From Ectobacillus sp048976805 (GTDB lineage Bacteria; Bacillota; Bacilli; Bacillales; Bacillaceae_G): a stretch of DNA of 64,000 nt. The position numbers and the translations under genes were made by a program. The notes beneath the pieces were generated by a model. The model was not told the origin of the DNA and searched no databases. It saw nothing but the letters and a program-made list of their open reading frames with translations. The first letter of the stretch is position 1, and every line of letters starts with the position of its first letter. Shown here piece by piece: positions 26,069 through 34,139 of this stretch. The stretch covers positions 43,146 to 107,145 of the forward strand of contig JBHGUR010000020.1 of assembly GCA_048976805.1 (NCBI GenBank). The letters run 5' to 3'.

Positions 26069-26813
26069 GGAACATATCGATGAAACATGGCTTATTCCTT
26101 ATGCGGATATGCTGACGCTTTTGCTGGCTTTATTTATCGTTTTATTTGCGATGAGTAGCCTGGACGCGGAGAAATTCCGGCAAATGGCATTATCCTTTAA
26201 TGAAGAATTAAAGGGCGGTACCGGAACGAGGGAGTTTCTCAGTAAACAAAAGCCAGCTGATAACGAAAATGCGATTGAGACAAAAGACGGGAAATCTCAG
26301 GAAGAGTTGCAAAAAGAGCTGGAAGAATTAAAGAAGCGCCAAGAAATGGAAGAGTTGAAGGGGCTTCAAGACCAGATTGACCAGTATATAAAAAGCAATA
26401 ATTTATCGCTGTCTTTGCAAACGAAGCTGACGGAGCGAGGCTTAATGGTAACAATCATGGACAACGCATTATTTGACTCGGGAAAAGCTGTTGTAAAGGT
26501 GGAATCCCTGAATCTTGCAAAAGAGATTTCCAAGCTTCTCGTAAAGGCAGCTCCGCGTGAGATTATGGTATCGGGGCATACGGACAATGTCCCGATTGCC
26601 AATCCGCAATACGGTTCCAATTGGGATTTGAGTACGCAGCGCGCCGTGAATTTTATGCAGGTGCTGCTGCAAAATCCTGAATTGAAGCCAGAAAAATTCA
26701 GCGCCGTTGGCTACGGGGAATATCGTCCCGTTGCCCCGAACGATACAGCGGAAAACCGTGCGAAAAACAGAAGGGTAGAAGTATTTATTTTACCGCTAAC
26801 AAAAGGACAATAA
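26043..26813 (+). CDS. motB: Flagellar motor stator protein MotB
   Basis: Stator subunit anchored to peptidoglycan. The 256-residue protein has one N-terminal helix with the plug/ion site WLIPYADMLTLLLALFIVLFA, where the Asp near residue 24 binds the ion. A charged coiled linker follows, then an OmpA-like peptidoglycan-binding domain (VSGHTDNVPI near 178, NRRVEVFILP near the end). ATG 26043 overlaps motA by 26 nt and yields the family start MARKKKK. A shared terminator follows. Confidence 0.95.
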   Translation: MARKKKKHEEHIDETWLIPYADMLTLLLALFIVLFAMSSLDAEKFRQMALSFNEELKGGTGTREFLSKQKPADNENAIETKDGKSQEELQKELEELKKRQEMEELKGLQDQIDQYIKSNNLSLSLQTKLTERGLMVTIMDNALFDSGKAVVKVESLNLAKEISKLLVKAAPREIMVSGHTDNVPIANPQYGSNWDLSTQRAVNFMQVLLQNPELKPEKFSAVGYGEYRPVAPNDTAENRAKNRRVEVFILPLTKGQ

Positions 26814-26850
26814 AAAACTGAGCATGGGGCTTAACCATGCTCAGTTTTTT
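26812..26850. terminator. Bidirectional terminator after motB
   Basis: A perfect 16-bp stem (26812-26827 with 26835-26850), A-rich on the left and T-rich on the right. It serves motB and the converging gene at 26849-27238, whose stop codon overlaps it. Confidence 0.9.
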
Positions 26851-27238
26851 ATCTGGAAAAAGGATATGTTTGTTTATATAATTCATGGAAAGCCAAAATA
26901 GTCGATTGTGCTAAAGCTTCCTTCTGCTCTTGATCTTGCCTTTGTACGGCGCGAGGCAGCTTTGTTTGGATAGAAGCGTTTCGCTGTGAGGAGAGCATCG
27001 TATGCAGCATCTGCTCAGAGGCGGCATAGGAAGCCATATTGTCTTGCCTATGCTGCGGTTGTTCAGTTTCCGATTTCGATAGAGCGCTTGCAAAATAAGC
27101 CTCCTCATAGCTAGGTTGGCAGGAGATCGACAGGGGCATCTGCTTTTGGCGGCGTTTTATTTTTGATATAGAGCTGACTTTCGGGACGGCCCGGTCCGGC
27201 GGCATTATGTATACAAGATGGTAAGTAATTTCGTTCAC
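26849..27238 (-). CDS. Hypothetical protein, 129 residues
   Basis: Not recognised. The GTG start follows GGGGGG with a 6-nt gap, a strong translation signal, and the stop lies exactly in a bidirectional terminator; both support a real gene. The product is soluble, without a signal peptide or membrane helix. It is Gln/Ser-rich and basic at the N-terminal third (KIKRRQKQ), with a probably helical C-terminal half. It converges on motB and diverges from the antiporter leader. Confidence 0.6.
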   Translation of the reverse strand: MNEITYHLVYIMPPDRAVPKVSSISKIKRRQKQMPLSISCQPSYEEAYFASALSKSETEQPQHRQDNMASYAASEQMLHTMLSSQRNASIQTKLPRAVQRQDQEQKEALAQSTILAFHELYKQTYPFSR

Positions 27239-27384
27239 TGTACTCCCCCCTTGGCGTTCTTGTTTTTATCGTATCTCCAAAAGAGAAGAATAGCAATAAG
27301 CACGATTTGGAAAATAGAAGCATATTTACTTTTTTTCTTTCATAGTGTATAGTGAAAGATAATAAAATAAACGCGTTCTTTGGA

Positions 27385-27469
27385 GGAGTCTGTCACTGGA
27401 GGCTCCTTTCGTGCTTTTTTCTGGAAAATACAGGGGGCCTGCAGTTGACGGGCTCCTTTTGTATTTTTT
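27385..27469 (+). promoter_or_regulatory. Tandem terminator-like hairpins in the antiporter leader
   Basis: Two hairpins each end in a T-run. Hairpin A pairs GGAGTC (27385-27390) with GGCTCC (27401-27406), T-run to 27420. Hairpin B pairs GGGGCC (27434-27439) with GGCTCC (27451-27456), T-run to 27469. The right arms plus tails repeat with a 50-nt period, 16 of 20 identical, while the left arms differ but still pair. They suggest attenuation of the antiporter gene. No known riboswitch is recognised. Confidence 0.55.
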
Positions 27470-27489
27470 GGAGAAAGGTGGAGTCTATT

Positions 27490-28644
27490 ATGTTAATTAT
27501 GGAATTAGCTATTATTTTATTGGCTTCTAAGGTTGCAGGGGAAATTAGCGCGAAGCTTGGGCAGCCGTCTGTTTTAGGAAAGCTATTGATTGGTATCGTT
27601 CTTGGGCCGACTGTGCTCGGGCTCGTCAATGATACAGAGATTCTGCATGAAATCAGCCAAATTGGCGTAATTCTTCTTATGTTTATTGCCGGCTTAGAAA
27701 CAGATGTTGATGAGTTTAAACGGACAGGGAAAGCGTCCAGCATCGTGGGTGCCGCGGGAGTAGCTGTCCCATTAGCGCTGGGATATGGAGCGGGCATTGT
27801 TATGGGAATGTCCCAAACAGAGGCAATTTTCTTGGGGCTGCTTTTGTCGGCAACAAGTGTAAGTATCTCAGTGCAAGCGCTAAAGGAGCTAGGGCATTTA
27901 AAATCGCGTGAAGGAGCGACGATTCTTGGCGCTGCGGTAATTGACGACGTATTGGTAATTGTGGCATTGGCGTTTGTCATGAGCTTTGCGGGTGGCGATA
28001 TTAATTTATCTCTTGTTATTTTAAAGAAAGTTGCTTTCTTTGCTATTGCAATCTTGCTATCTTGGAAGCTTGTGCCGTGGCTGCTGCAGCGCTTTGCCAA
28101 GCTTAGCGTATCGGAATCTGTTATTTCCGCGGCTCTCATTCTTTGCTTTGGCTTTGCGTATTTTGCGGAATACACAGGGGTAGCGGCTATCATTGGCTCC
28201 TATATTGCCGGGGTAGCTATCAGCCTTACAAACTATAAGCATGAAGTATTTGAAAAGGTTGAAACAATTGGATATTCCATTTTCGTACCGGTATTCTTTA
28301 CTTCTATTGGGGTAACGGCCCAATTTAATGGCATTTCCGAAAACTGGCTATTTATGATTTTGCTGAGCTTACTTGCTGTCGTAACTAAATTAATCGGCTG
28401 CGGGCTCGGTGCGAAGCTGGCTGGCTTTAACTGGAACAGCTCTATGGGAATCGGCGCTGCTATGGTATCCAGAGGTGAAGTTGCTTTAATTATTGCCGCT
28501 ATCGGCATGGAGGCGAAGCTATTGCAGCAGGATATGTTTGCGGTAATTGTAGCTGTCGTGCTAATTACTACCATTGCGACGCCGCCGATGATGAAAATAT
28601 TTTTTAAAGAAGAAAAACGAAATGTACAAGAAGAGAGTGCGTGA
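27490..28644 (+). CDS. CPA2-family cation/proton antiporter (NapA/GerN-like)
   Basis: A 384-residue membrane antiporter with about 12 helices. Family features include GKLLIGIVLGPTVLG near 27, LLMFIAGLETD near 63, and ATILGAAVIDDVLVIVAL near 145, where the paired Asp residues bind cation and proton. It resembles NapA and B. cereus GerN, which exchange Na+ (or K+) for H+; GerN acts in inosine germination. ATG 27490 follows AAGGTGGAG; a longer frame from 27352 runs through the leader hairpins and is rejected. The gene is next to gerE, but a germination role is speculative. Confidence 0.85.
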   Translation: MLIMELAIILLASKVAGEISAKLGQPSVLGKLLIGIVLGPTVLGLVNDTEILHEISQIGVILLMFIAGLETDVDEFKRTGKASSIVGAAGVAVPLALGYGAGIVMGMSQTEAIFLGLLLSATSVSISVQALKELGHLKSREGATILGAAVIDDVLVIVALAFVMSFAGGDINLSLVILKKVAFFAIAILLSWKLVPWLLQRFAKLSVSESVISAALILCFGFAYFAEYTGVAAIIGSYIAGVAISLTNYKHEVFEKVETIGYSIFVPVFFTSIGVTAQFNGISENWLFMILLSLLAVVTKLIGCGLGAKLAGFNWNSSMGIGAAMVSRGEVALIIAAIGMEAKLLQQDMFAVIVAVVLITTIATPPMMKIFFKEEKRNVQEESA

Positions 28645-28657
28645 TGCACTCTTTTTT
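28633..28657 (+). terminator. Terminator after the antiporter gene
   Basis: AGAGTGC (28634-28640) pairs with GCACTCT (28646-28652), then TTTTT. The stop codon lies in the loop. Confidence 0.8.
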
Positions 28658-28830
28658 GTATATGATTTCTGTATATTATAGTTAGCTTCAATCATGCATT
28701 ATACCTCTTTATCAGTTCTTTTCTGCGTATGTTTTATTTATTATTTTGGAATCTGCCTCGCTTTTATGCAAAGGAAGGCTCCCCCTTAAAAATACCGCCT
28801 TCCCTGAAAAAAAACCCGCCTAAATCCATG

Positions 28831-28859
28831 CACCAGAAGTAACACGCTTTCATACAATA
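28831..28859 (+). promoter_or_regulatory. Sigma-K-type promoter of gerE
   Basis: CACC (28831-28834) matches the mACm -35, and CATACAATA (28851-28859) matches the CATANNNTA -10 of sigma-K, spaced by 16 bp. gerE is a known sigma-K gene of the late mother cell. Confidence 0.8.
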
Positions 28860-28923
28860 CAGGGACTAAATGAATACCCAAATCCCAATTTGGCTCAGGC
28901 GCAGGCAAGGAGGGTTATAAACG

Positions 28924-29148
28924 TTGAAGGAAAAAGACTTTGGATCAAAACCGTTACTTACGAAACGCGAGCGGGAAGTGTTCGAGCTGCTGGTGCAAGA
29001 CAAGACGACGAAGGAAATCGCGGGCGAGTTGTTCATCAGCGAGAAGACTGTGCGCAATCACATCAGCAATGCGATGCAAAAGCTTGGAGTTAAGGGGCGC
29101 TCCCAAGCAGTAGTAGAGCTTCTCCGCATGGGAGAACTTGAATTATAA
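28924..29148 (+). CDS. gerE: Spore coat transcription regulator GerE
   Basis: LuxR/FixJ-type DNA-binding protein that switches late coat genes in the mother cell after sigma-K becomes active. The 74 residues are almost identical to my memory of B. subtilis GerE, with LLTKREREVFELL, TTKEIAGELFISEKTVRNH and the C-terminal RMGELEL. It consists of the helix-turn-helix domain only. The start is TTG, 9 nt after AAGGAGGG. Preceded by a sigma-K-type promoter. Confidence 0.97.
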   Translation: MKEKDFGSKPLLTKREREVFELLVQDKTTKEIAGELFISEKTVRNHISNAMQKLGVKGRSQAVVELLRMGELEL

Positions 29149-29152
29149 TGTA

Positions 29153-29186
29153 CAGCCGGCTTTCTGTTTGAAGGCCGGTTTTTTTT
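29153..29186 (+). terminator. Terminator after gerE
   Basis: An 11-bp stem with wobble pairs between AGCCGGCTTTC and GAAGGCCGGT, followed by eight T. Confidence 0.85.
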
Positions 29187-29316
29187 GGCTGCGCTCTTTT
29201 GGCTATATAAACTCTTGCAATTTCAAGAGAAAAGGAGCACAATAAAGGTTGGTTTTTCAAGCAGGGGAAAGGTTGCGCCTGCGGCCAATAGTATAGACAG
29301 AAAATGGGGCGATCTT

Positions 29317-30111
29317 TTGAACAGACCAATAGGTGTTATCGATTCCGGCGTTGGCGGATTGACTGTGGCGAGAGAGATTATCCGGCAATTGCCGAAGGAG
29401 CGTATCATTTACTTAGGCGATACGGCGCGTTGTCCGTATGGTCCGCGCCCGCGCGAAGAAGTGAAGCAATTTACGTGGGAAATGACGAATTATTTATTAT
29501 CTCAAGATATTAAAATGCTAGTGATTGCATGCAATACGGCAACGTCAGTTGTGCTTGAAGAAATGCAAGCGGAGCTGCCGATTCCCGTAATCGGCGTTAT
29601 TCATCCGGGAGCCCGCACGGCGCTTAAGGTGACCAATAACTATCATGTTGGCGTAATCGGGACAATTGGCACGATTGAAAGCAAGGCGTATGAGCAGGCG
29701 TTAAAAGCGATTAATAATCGGGTTAAGGTTGAAGGGCTCGCCTGCCCGCCGTTTGTTCCGCTTGTCGAAAGCGGCGAATTTGAGGATGAAAGAGCTTATC
29801 GTATCGTAAGCGAAACGCTGCAGCCGTTAAAGGATACAAATATTGATACATTAATTCTCGGGTGCACACATTATCCGATTTTAGGCCCTATCATTCAAAT
29901 GGTGATGGGCAAAAACGTGGAGCTAATCAGCTCCGGTGACGAAACGGCGCGCGAGGTGAGCACGATTTTGTACCACAGCAGCCTTCTCAATACAGGGGAA
30001 GAAGAGAGCGATCATTTGTTTTTGACAACAGGTGCTGCTGAAAAGTTTAAATGCATTGCTTCGAAGTGGTTTGAACAGCCGATTGAAAATGTGAAGCATA
30101 TTTCGTTATAA
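29317..30111 (+). CDS. murI: Glutamate racemase (RacE/MurI)
   Basis: Converts L- to D-glutamate for peptidoglycan. The 264-residue protein has both catalytic cysteines in ACNTATS (near residue 73) and LGCTHYP (near 184), and the start motif PIGVIDSGVGGLTVA. The frame is open upstream to 29185, but TTG 29317 gives the family N-terminus (LNRPIGVIDSG) after a weak GGGG site. It follows gerE, as racE does in B. subtilis. Confidence 0.95.
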   Translation: MNRPIGVIDSGVGGLTVAREIIRQLPKERIIYLGDTARCPYGPRPREEVKQFTWEMTNYLLSQDIKMLVIACNTATSVVLEEMQAELPIPVIGVIHPGARTALKVTNNYHVGVIGTIGTIESKAYEQALKAINNRVKVEGLACPPFVPLVESGEFEDERAYRIVSETLQPLKDTNIDTLILGCTHYPILGPIIQMVMGKNVELISSGDETAREVSTILYHSSLLNTGEEESDHLFLTTGAAEKFKCIASKWFEQPIENVKHISL

Positions 30112-30112
30112 T

Positions 30113-30140
30113 GCCGGACTATTGTCCGGTATTATTTGTA
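30113..30140 (+). terminator. Weak hairpin after murI
   Basis: CCGGAC pairs with GTCCGG around TATT, with an AT-rich but not T-only tail. Confidence 0.45.
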
Positions 30141-30299
30141 TATTGAGAGATTTGCAGCCGGATTCTTATTTCAGGCGAGAAGGCCTTAATGCAAGGAGTG
30201 CAAGTGGGCAATTCAATATGAAAATTTGGGGCAAGCTGGTCTAAACAAAAAACGGGCTCGTATACATAGTAGTACAAACCACCTTAGGAGGGGAATGCT

Positions 30300-31361
30300 A
30301 TGCGCAAAGCTACGTCTAAATGGGTTGCCTGTGCTGTTGCCGGCTCTGTTTTATTAACGGGCTGCGGTATGCTGGAAAGCGAGAAAACGTCGGAGCAAAT
30401 TGATCCGCCTAAAAGCGTGACATATACAGATAAGGAAAAAACGCAGACGGAACAAAAAGCGAAAACAGAACAGAAAGCCGAGGCAGCCAAGCGAGAGCTG
30501 TATTTAGTTGATAAAAACGGCTATGTCGTCCCGCAGGTAATTGATTTGCCGGTTGCCAAGGATAATGCGGTAATTAAGCAGGCGCTGGAGTATTTAGTAA
30601 AAGACGGCTCGGTTACAAACTTGCTTCCAAATGGATTTCAAGCTGTACTTCCTGCCAATACCCAAATAAAAGGGGTGGACATCCAGCAGGACGGAACAGC
30701 TGTCGCAGATTTTTCGGCCGACTTCAAGAATTATAAAAAGGAAGAAGAACGCCGAATTGTAGAGGCGGTTACTTGGACATTAACCCAGTTTAAAGAGGTC
30801 AAACAAGTAAAATTCCGGATCGAAGGGAAAGATTTGGCGGTGATGCCAGTCAATAAAACGCCGATTGGCAAAGGATTTAGCCGCGCCAATGGCATTAACT
30901 TTGACGATGAACAAGTGGTGGACGTAAGGAATACAAAGCCTGTAACTTTATATTTCTTATCGCAAAACAATAAACAAACGTATTACGTGCCGGTTACGCG
31001 CCGCATTGCCAATAATACAGAAGATGAAGTGACAGCTGTAGTGAAGGAGCTTGTAAAGGGGCCTTCCCATAGCTCCCATTTGACAAGCGATTTTAACCCT
31101 GATGTAAAGCTTGTGGAAGCTCCGAAGTACGAAAATGGCCAAGTGACGTTAAACTTTAACAAAGACATTTATGGAAGCGCCGGAAAAAATATTATTTCCA
31201 ATTATGTTTTGAATTCTCTCGTTTTATCCTTGACGGAGCAAAAAGGAATCGAGAGCGTTGCGATTGAAGTAAACGGCAAAGCTGACCTTGTAACAGAGCA
31301 GGGGCAAAAACTGACGAAGCCTGTTACCCGGCCGCAAAATGTGAACACAGGTAGTTTCTAG
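30300..31361 (+). CDS. gerM: Sporulation/germination lipoprotein GerM
   Basis: A 353-residue lipoprotein needed for normal sporulation and germination; in B. subtilis GerM helps hold the forespore SpoIIQ-SpoIIIAG assembly. The signal peptide ends in the lipobox LLTGC with Cys near residue 22, followed by a Lys/Gln/Glu-rich linker. Two GerMN repeats follow: LVDKNGYVVPQ onward (about 69-180) and LYFLSQNNKQTYYVPVTRR onward (about 217-335). Ribosome site AGGAGGGG. It sits between murI and rph as expected. Confidence 0.95.
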   Translation: MRKATSKWVACAVAGSVLLTGCGMLESEKTSEQIDPPKSVTYTDKEKTQTEQKAKTEQKAEAAKRELYLVDKNGYVVPQVIDLPVAKDNAVIKQALEYLVKDGSVTNLLPNGFQAVLPANTQIKGVDIQQDGTAVADFSADFKNYKKEEERRIVEAVTWTLTQFKEVKQVKFRIEGKDLAVMPVNKTPIGKGFSRANGINFDDEQVVDVRNTKPVTLYFLSQNNKQTYYVPVTRRIANNTEDEVTAVVKELVKGPSHSSHLTSDFNPDVKLVEAPKYENGQVTLNFNKDIYGSAGKNIISNYVLNSLVLSLTEQKGIESVAIEVNGKADLVTEQGQKLTKPVTRPQNVNTGSF

Positions 31362-31389
31362 GGAAAAAAATTTGGTATACTTGTTACGA

Positions 31390-31420
31390 AAGGGGAGAAT
31401 ACTCCCCTTCTTCTTTTTTC
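31390..31420 (+). terminator. Terminator after gerM
   Basis: AAGGGGAG (31390-31397) pairs with CTCCCCTT (31402-31409), then a T/C-rich run ending TTTTTT. Confidence 0.85.
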
Positions 31421-31476
31421 ATACATAATGAAGTTTTTGATTTGGCTATACTAGGAAGTGCGAGGAGGTTTTTGTT

Positions 31477-32214
31477 ATGAGAGCAGATGGGCGCCAAAAG
31501 GACGAGCTCAGGCAAGTACATATTCAAACGAATTATTTAAAGCATCCGGAAGGTTCCGTGCTAATTGAGGTAGGAGATACAAAGGTTATTTGTACGGCAA
31601 GCATCGATGACCGCGTTCCGCCGTTTATGAGAGGCGAAGGCAAGGGCTGGATTACAGCCGAGTATGCGATGCTGCCGCGTGCAACGGAGCAGCGCACAAT
31701 CCGCGAGTCAAGCAAGGGAAAGGTATCCGGCCGCACAATGGAAATTCAGCGTCTCATTGGCCGCGCATTGCGAGCTGTGGTAGATTTAGAAGCGCTTGGC
31801 GAGAAAACGGTCTGGATTGATTGCGATGTCATCCAAGCGGACGGGGGAACGAGAACAGCTTCCATTACAGGAGCGTATGTTGCCATGGTGCTGGCTTTTC
31901 AAAGTCTTGTTGAAAAAGGCAAGCTACCAAGTATTCCGGTAAAGGATTATTTAGCTGCAATCTCTGTCGGCATTGTAGAGGAAGCCGGGGTTGTGCTTGA
32001 CTTGAACTATGGCGAGGATTCAAAGGCTGAAGTGGATATGAATGTCGTTATGACCGGAAAAGGGCAGTTTGTAGAGCTGCAGGGAACCGGGGAAGAAGCG
32101 ACTTTCAGCAAAGAGCAATTGCAGGAGCTGCTCGCGGCGGCTGAGCAAGGCATTTTAAAGCTAATTGAAATGCAGAAGGAAGCGTTGGGCGAGTTAGCCG
32201 AGAAAATACAGTAA
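31477..32214 (+). CDS. rph: Ribonuclease PH
   Basis: Phosphorolytic 3'-5' exoribonuclease that trims tRNA 3' ends. The 245 residues include MRADGRQKDELR at the start, the RNA-binding MLPRATEQRTIRE near 65, and the phosphate/active-site segment DCDVIQADGGTRTASITGA near 115. CGAGGAGG precedes the ATG. It opens the rph-rdgB-yfcE cluster; the next gene follows by 13 bp. Confidence 0.97.
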   Translation: MRADGRQKDELRQVHIQTNYLKHPEGSVLIEVGDTKVICTASIDDRVPPFMRGEGKGWITAEYAMLPRATEQRTIRESSKGKVSGRTMEIQRLIGRALRAVVDLEALGEKTVWIDCDVIQADGGTRTASITGAYVAMVLAFQSLVEKGKLPSIPVKDYLAAISVGIVEEAGVVLDLNYGEDSKAEVDMNVVMTGKGQFVELQGTGEEATFSKEQLQELLAAAEQGILKLIEMQKEALGELAEKIQ

Positions 32215-32227
32215 AGGCAGGGGCGTT

Positions 32228-32860
32228 ATGGCACAAGTAGTAATAGCGACGAAAAACATGGGAAAAGTCCGTGATTTTGAAGAATTGTTTGCGAAATTTG
32301 GATTTGAGGTGAAATCTCTTCACGACTTTTCGTATATTGAAGAGGCGGAGGAGACGGGCGAAACATTTGAAGAAAATGCAATCATTAAAGCAGAAAGCTT
32401 ATGCAAGCAGCTTGAGCAAATTGTAATTGCAGATGATTCCGGATTGCTTGTGGATGCATTAGGCAACAAGCCGGGTGTCCGTTCTGCGCGCTATGCCGGA
32501 GACCAAAAGGATGACAAGGCGAACCTCCAAAAGGTGCTGGACGAACTGCAAGATGTCCCGGAAGAGAAGCGGACAGCCCGATTTTATTGCGCGCTGGCGG
32601 TTGCGTTTCCGGATGAGGACAAAAAAACGGTAGTCGTAAACGGAACGTGCGAAGGGAAAATTGTGGAGCAGCCGCGCGGCGATAAAGGCTTTGGATACGA
32701 TCCGATTTTTTATGTGGAAGAAATGAAACGGACGATGGCCGAGATGTCTCCTGAAGAAAAAAATAAAACTAGCCATCGCGGCCGTGCGCTGCGCAAGCTT
32801 GAGCAAAAAATTCCTGAGTGGTTTTCTGAAAATAAACAGGAAGTAGACTTTGGCATATAA
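32228..32860 (+). CDS. rdgB: XTP/dITP diphosphatase (RdgB/HAM1 family)
   Basis: House-cleaning pyrophosphatase that removes ITP, dITP and XTP. It has 210 residues. Motifs: IATKNMGKVRDFEELF near 5, ETFEENAIIKA near 44, IADDSGLLVDALGNKPGV near 64 and GDKGFGYDPIFY near 150, ending in SHRGRALRKL. It corresponds to ysnA of B. subtilis and lies between rph and the phosphodiesterase gene. Confidence 0.95.
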   Translation: MAQVVIATKNMGKVRDFEELFAKFGFEVKSLHDFSYIEEAEETGETFEENAIIKAESLCKQLEQIVIADDSGLLVDALGNKPGVRSARYAGDQKDDKANLQKVLDELQDVPEEKRTARFYCALAVAFPDEDKKTVVVNGTCEGKIVEQPRGDKGFGYDPIFYVEEMKRTMAEMSPEEKNKTSHRGRALRKLEQKIPEWFSENKQEVDFGI

Positions 32861-32878
32861 TTAGGGAGGGGTGAGCGG

Positions 32879-33385
32879 ATGAAGGCGCTTATTGTCAGTG
32901 ACAGCCACGGCTTGACCGCGGAGCTTGGGCAATTGAAGCAAAAATATGAGGGGAAAGTGGACGTGATGATTCATTGCGGCGATTCGGAGCTTTCGCCGCA
33001 GCAGCAGGAGCTTTCGGGCTATAAGGTCGTGCGGGGAAATTGTGATTTCAGCAGTTCTTTTCCAAATGAGCTTATTCATGAAGCTGGCGATATCCGCATT
33101 TTTGCGACACACGGGCATTTATATAACATAAAAATGACGCTGCAAAATATTTTATATAAAGCGAAGGAAGTCGGAGCCCATGTCGCTGTTTTTGGGCATT
33201 CGCATATTATGGGGGCGGAAGCCATAGACGGCGTGCTGCTCATTAACCCCGGCAGCATTTTATTGCCGCGCTCGCGCAGAGAGAAAACGTATGCGGTTTT
33301 GGAAGTGAAGGGCAAAGAAGCGACCGTTATTTTTTACGAAATAACAGGCAAGCAAGTCGCGCAAGAAACGTTTATATTAGGTTAG
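32879..33385 (+). CDS. YfcE/MJ0936-family metallophosphodiesterase
   Basis: A 168-residue calcineurin-like phosphoesterase. Metal motifs: ALIVSDSHGL (residues 3-12), IHCGDSE near 34, VRGNCD near 51, ATHGHLYN near 76 and VFGHSH near 104. It corresponds by position to B. subtilis YsnB. Substrate unknown. GGGAGGGGTGAGCGG precedes the ATG; a terminator closes the cluster. Confidence 0.92.
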   Translation: MKALIVSDSHGLTAELGQLKQKYEGKVDVMIHCGDSELSPQQQELSGYKVVRGNCDFSSSFPNELIHEAGDIRIFATHGHLYNIKMTLQNILYKAKEVGAHVAVFGHSHIMGAEAIDGVLLINPGSILLPRSRREKTYAVLEVKGKEATVIFYEITGKQVAQETFILG

Positions 33386-33412
33386 GGGAATTTTTCTCTA
33401 ACCTTTTTTAAA
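33379..33412 (+). terminator. Terminator after the phosphodiesterase gene
   Basis: TAGGTTAG pairs with CTAACCT (one-sided wobble pairs near the loop), followed by a T-run. Confidence 0.75.
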
Positions 33413-33488
33413 AAACATGTTGACTTTATATTGTTTGGAGAATATAATAAAAAATGTCGATAGGGCGACAACGTCTTAAATAAAAGAC

Positions 33489-33562
33489 GCGGGTGTAGTT
33501 TAATGGTAGAACTTCAGCCTTCCAAGCTGATAGCGTGGGTTCGATTCCCATCACCCGCTCCA
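33489..33562 (+). tRNA. tRNA-Gly (TCC)
   Basis: Cloverleaf readable: acceptor GCGGGTG/CACCCGC, anticodon loop CTTCCAA with TCC, T-arm GGGTTCGATTCCC, encoded CCA at 33560-33562. Confidence 0.96.
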
Positions 33563-33567
33563 TATAT

Positions 33568-33641
<74 letters not shown>

Positions 33642-33651
33642 TTAATGCAGC

Positions 33652-33700
33652 AAAACCTTTGCCAGAACTGATTTATTCAGTGATGGCAAAGGTTTTTTTG
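33652..33700 (+). terminator. Terminator after the tRNA pair
   Basis: AAAACCTTTGCCA (33652-33664) pairs with TGGCAAAGGTTTT (33684-33696), followed by T residues. Confidence 0.9.
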
Positions 33701-33711
33701 TTTAAAAAATA

Positions 33712-33921
33712 GGCTGTGTTAAACGCTAGTGTTGATTATATAGCCCTTTTTTAAGGGGGGAGGGTGCTCCCAGCCGTGTGCAGTAACGGTCAGGGTCTAG
33801 TTTGACTTCGTCCAAAGGAAAACCAGAGGGAGAACATGAGTGCAGGCTGCGATCGGTTCTGCATAGCCGTAATGCACAGACGTACGTTATATAAAAATCA
33901 ACATTGCTCTTTAACAGAGCC
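33712..33921. repeat. Miniature inverted-repeat element, family II, full copy
   Basis: 210 bp with ends GGCTGTGTTAAA and TTTAACAGAGCC, close to the family I ends, but with a different core. Flanking octamers AAAAAATA (33704-33711) and AAAAGATA (33922-33929) match at 7 of 8 positions. The core can fold: GTGCTCCC with GGGAGAAC (one mismatch), CCGT with ACGG, and TGCAG with CTGCA. A second copy starts at 63861 and runs off the window. No open frame of note. Confidence 0.88.
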
Positions 33922-33949
33922 AAAAGATAAGAAAGCATAACTTTTTGGA

Positions 33950-34092
33950 GCTAGAACAGTGTCCAGCTCCAACGCCCAGCGACTACTCCCTACGATAAGT
34001 CAACATCGACGCTCTCTTCGTGTTTCCTCTATCTCAGTCGATGTGCTCCAGTCCAGGCGTCGCTAAGCAGGGGCCTTGCGCTTTTCTTAGCA
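33950..34092. repeat. GC-rich intergenic repeat of a type common in Bacillaceae
   Basis: The segment begins GCTAGAACAGTGTCCAGCTC and ends near GGGGCCTTGCGCTTTTCTTAG. From memory this resembles a repeat found in many Bacillaceae genomes (AGTGTCCAGCTCCAGCGCCTAG ... CTTGCGCTTTT). Inner inverted arms such as CATCGAC/GTCGATG suggest a fold-back structure. Not coding. Confidence 0.6.
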
Positions 34093-34139
34093 TAATGAAT
34101 TGCGCAAGAGGGAAACTTAAGACATTATTGAGGAATGGT

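Noticed and set aside
27352..27489. N-terminal extension of the antiporter frame
   Set aside because: It runs through two hairpins with T-runs and has no ribosome site; ATG 27490 has one and gives the family N-terminus.
33712..33921. Cobalamin riboswitch or group II intron fragment in the family II core (AGCCGTGTGC, ACGGTCAGG)
   Set aside because: The short resemblances do not extend to the conserved core of either RNA, and the element has transposon-like ends.
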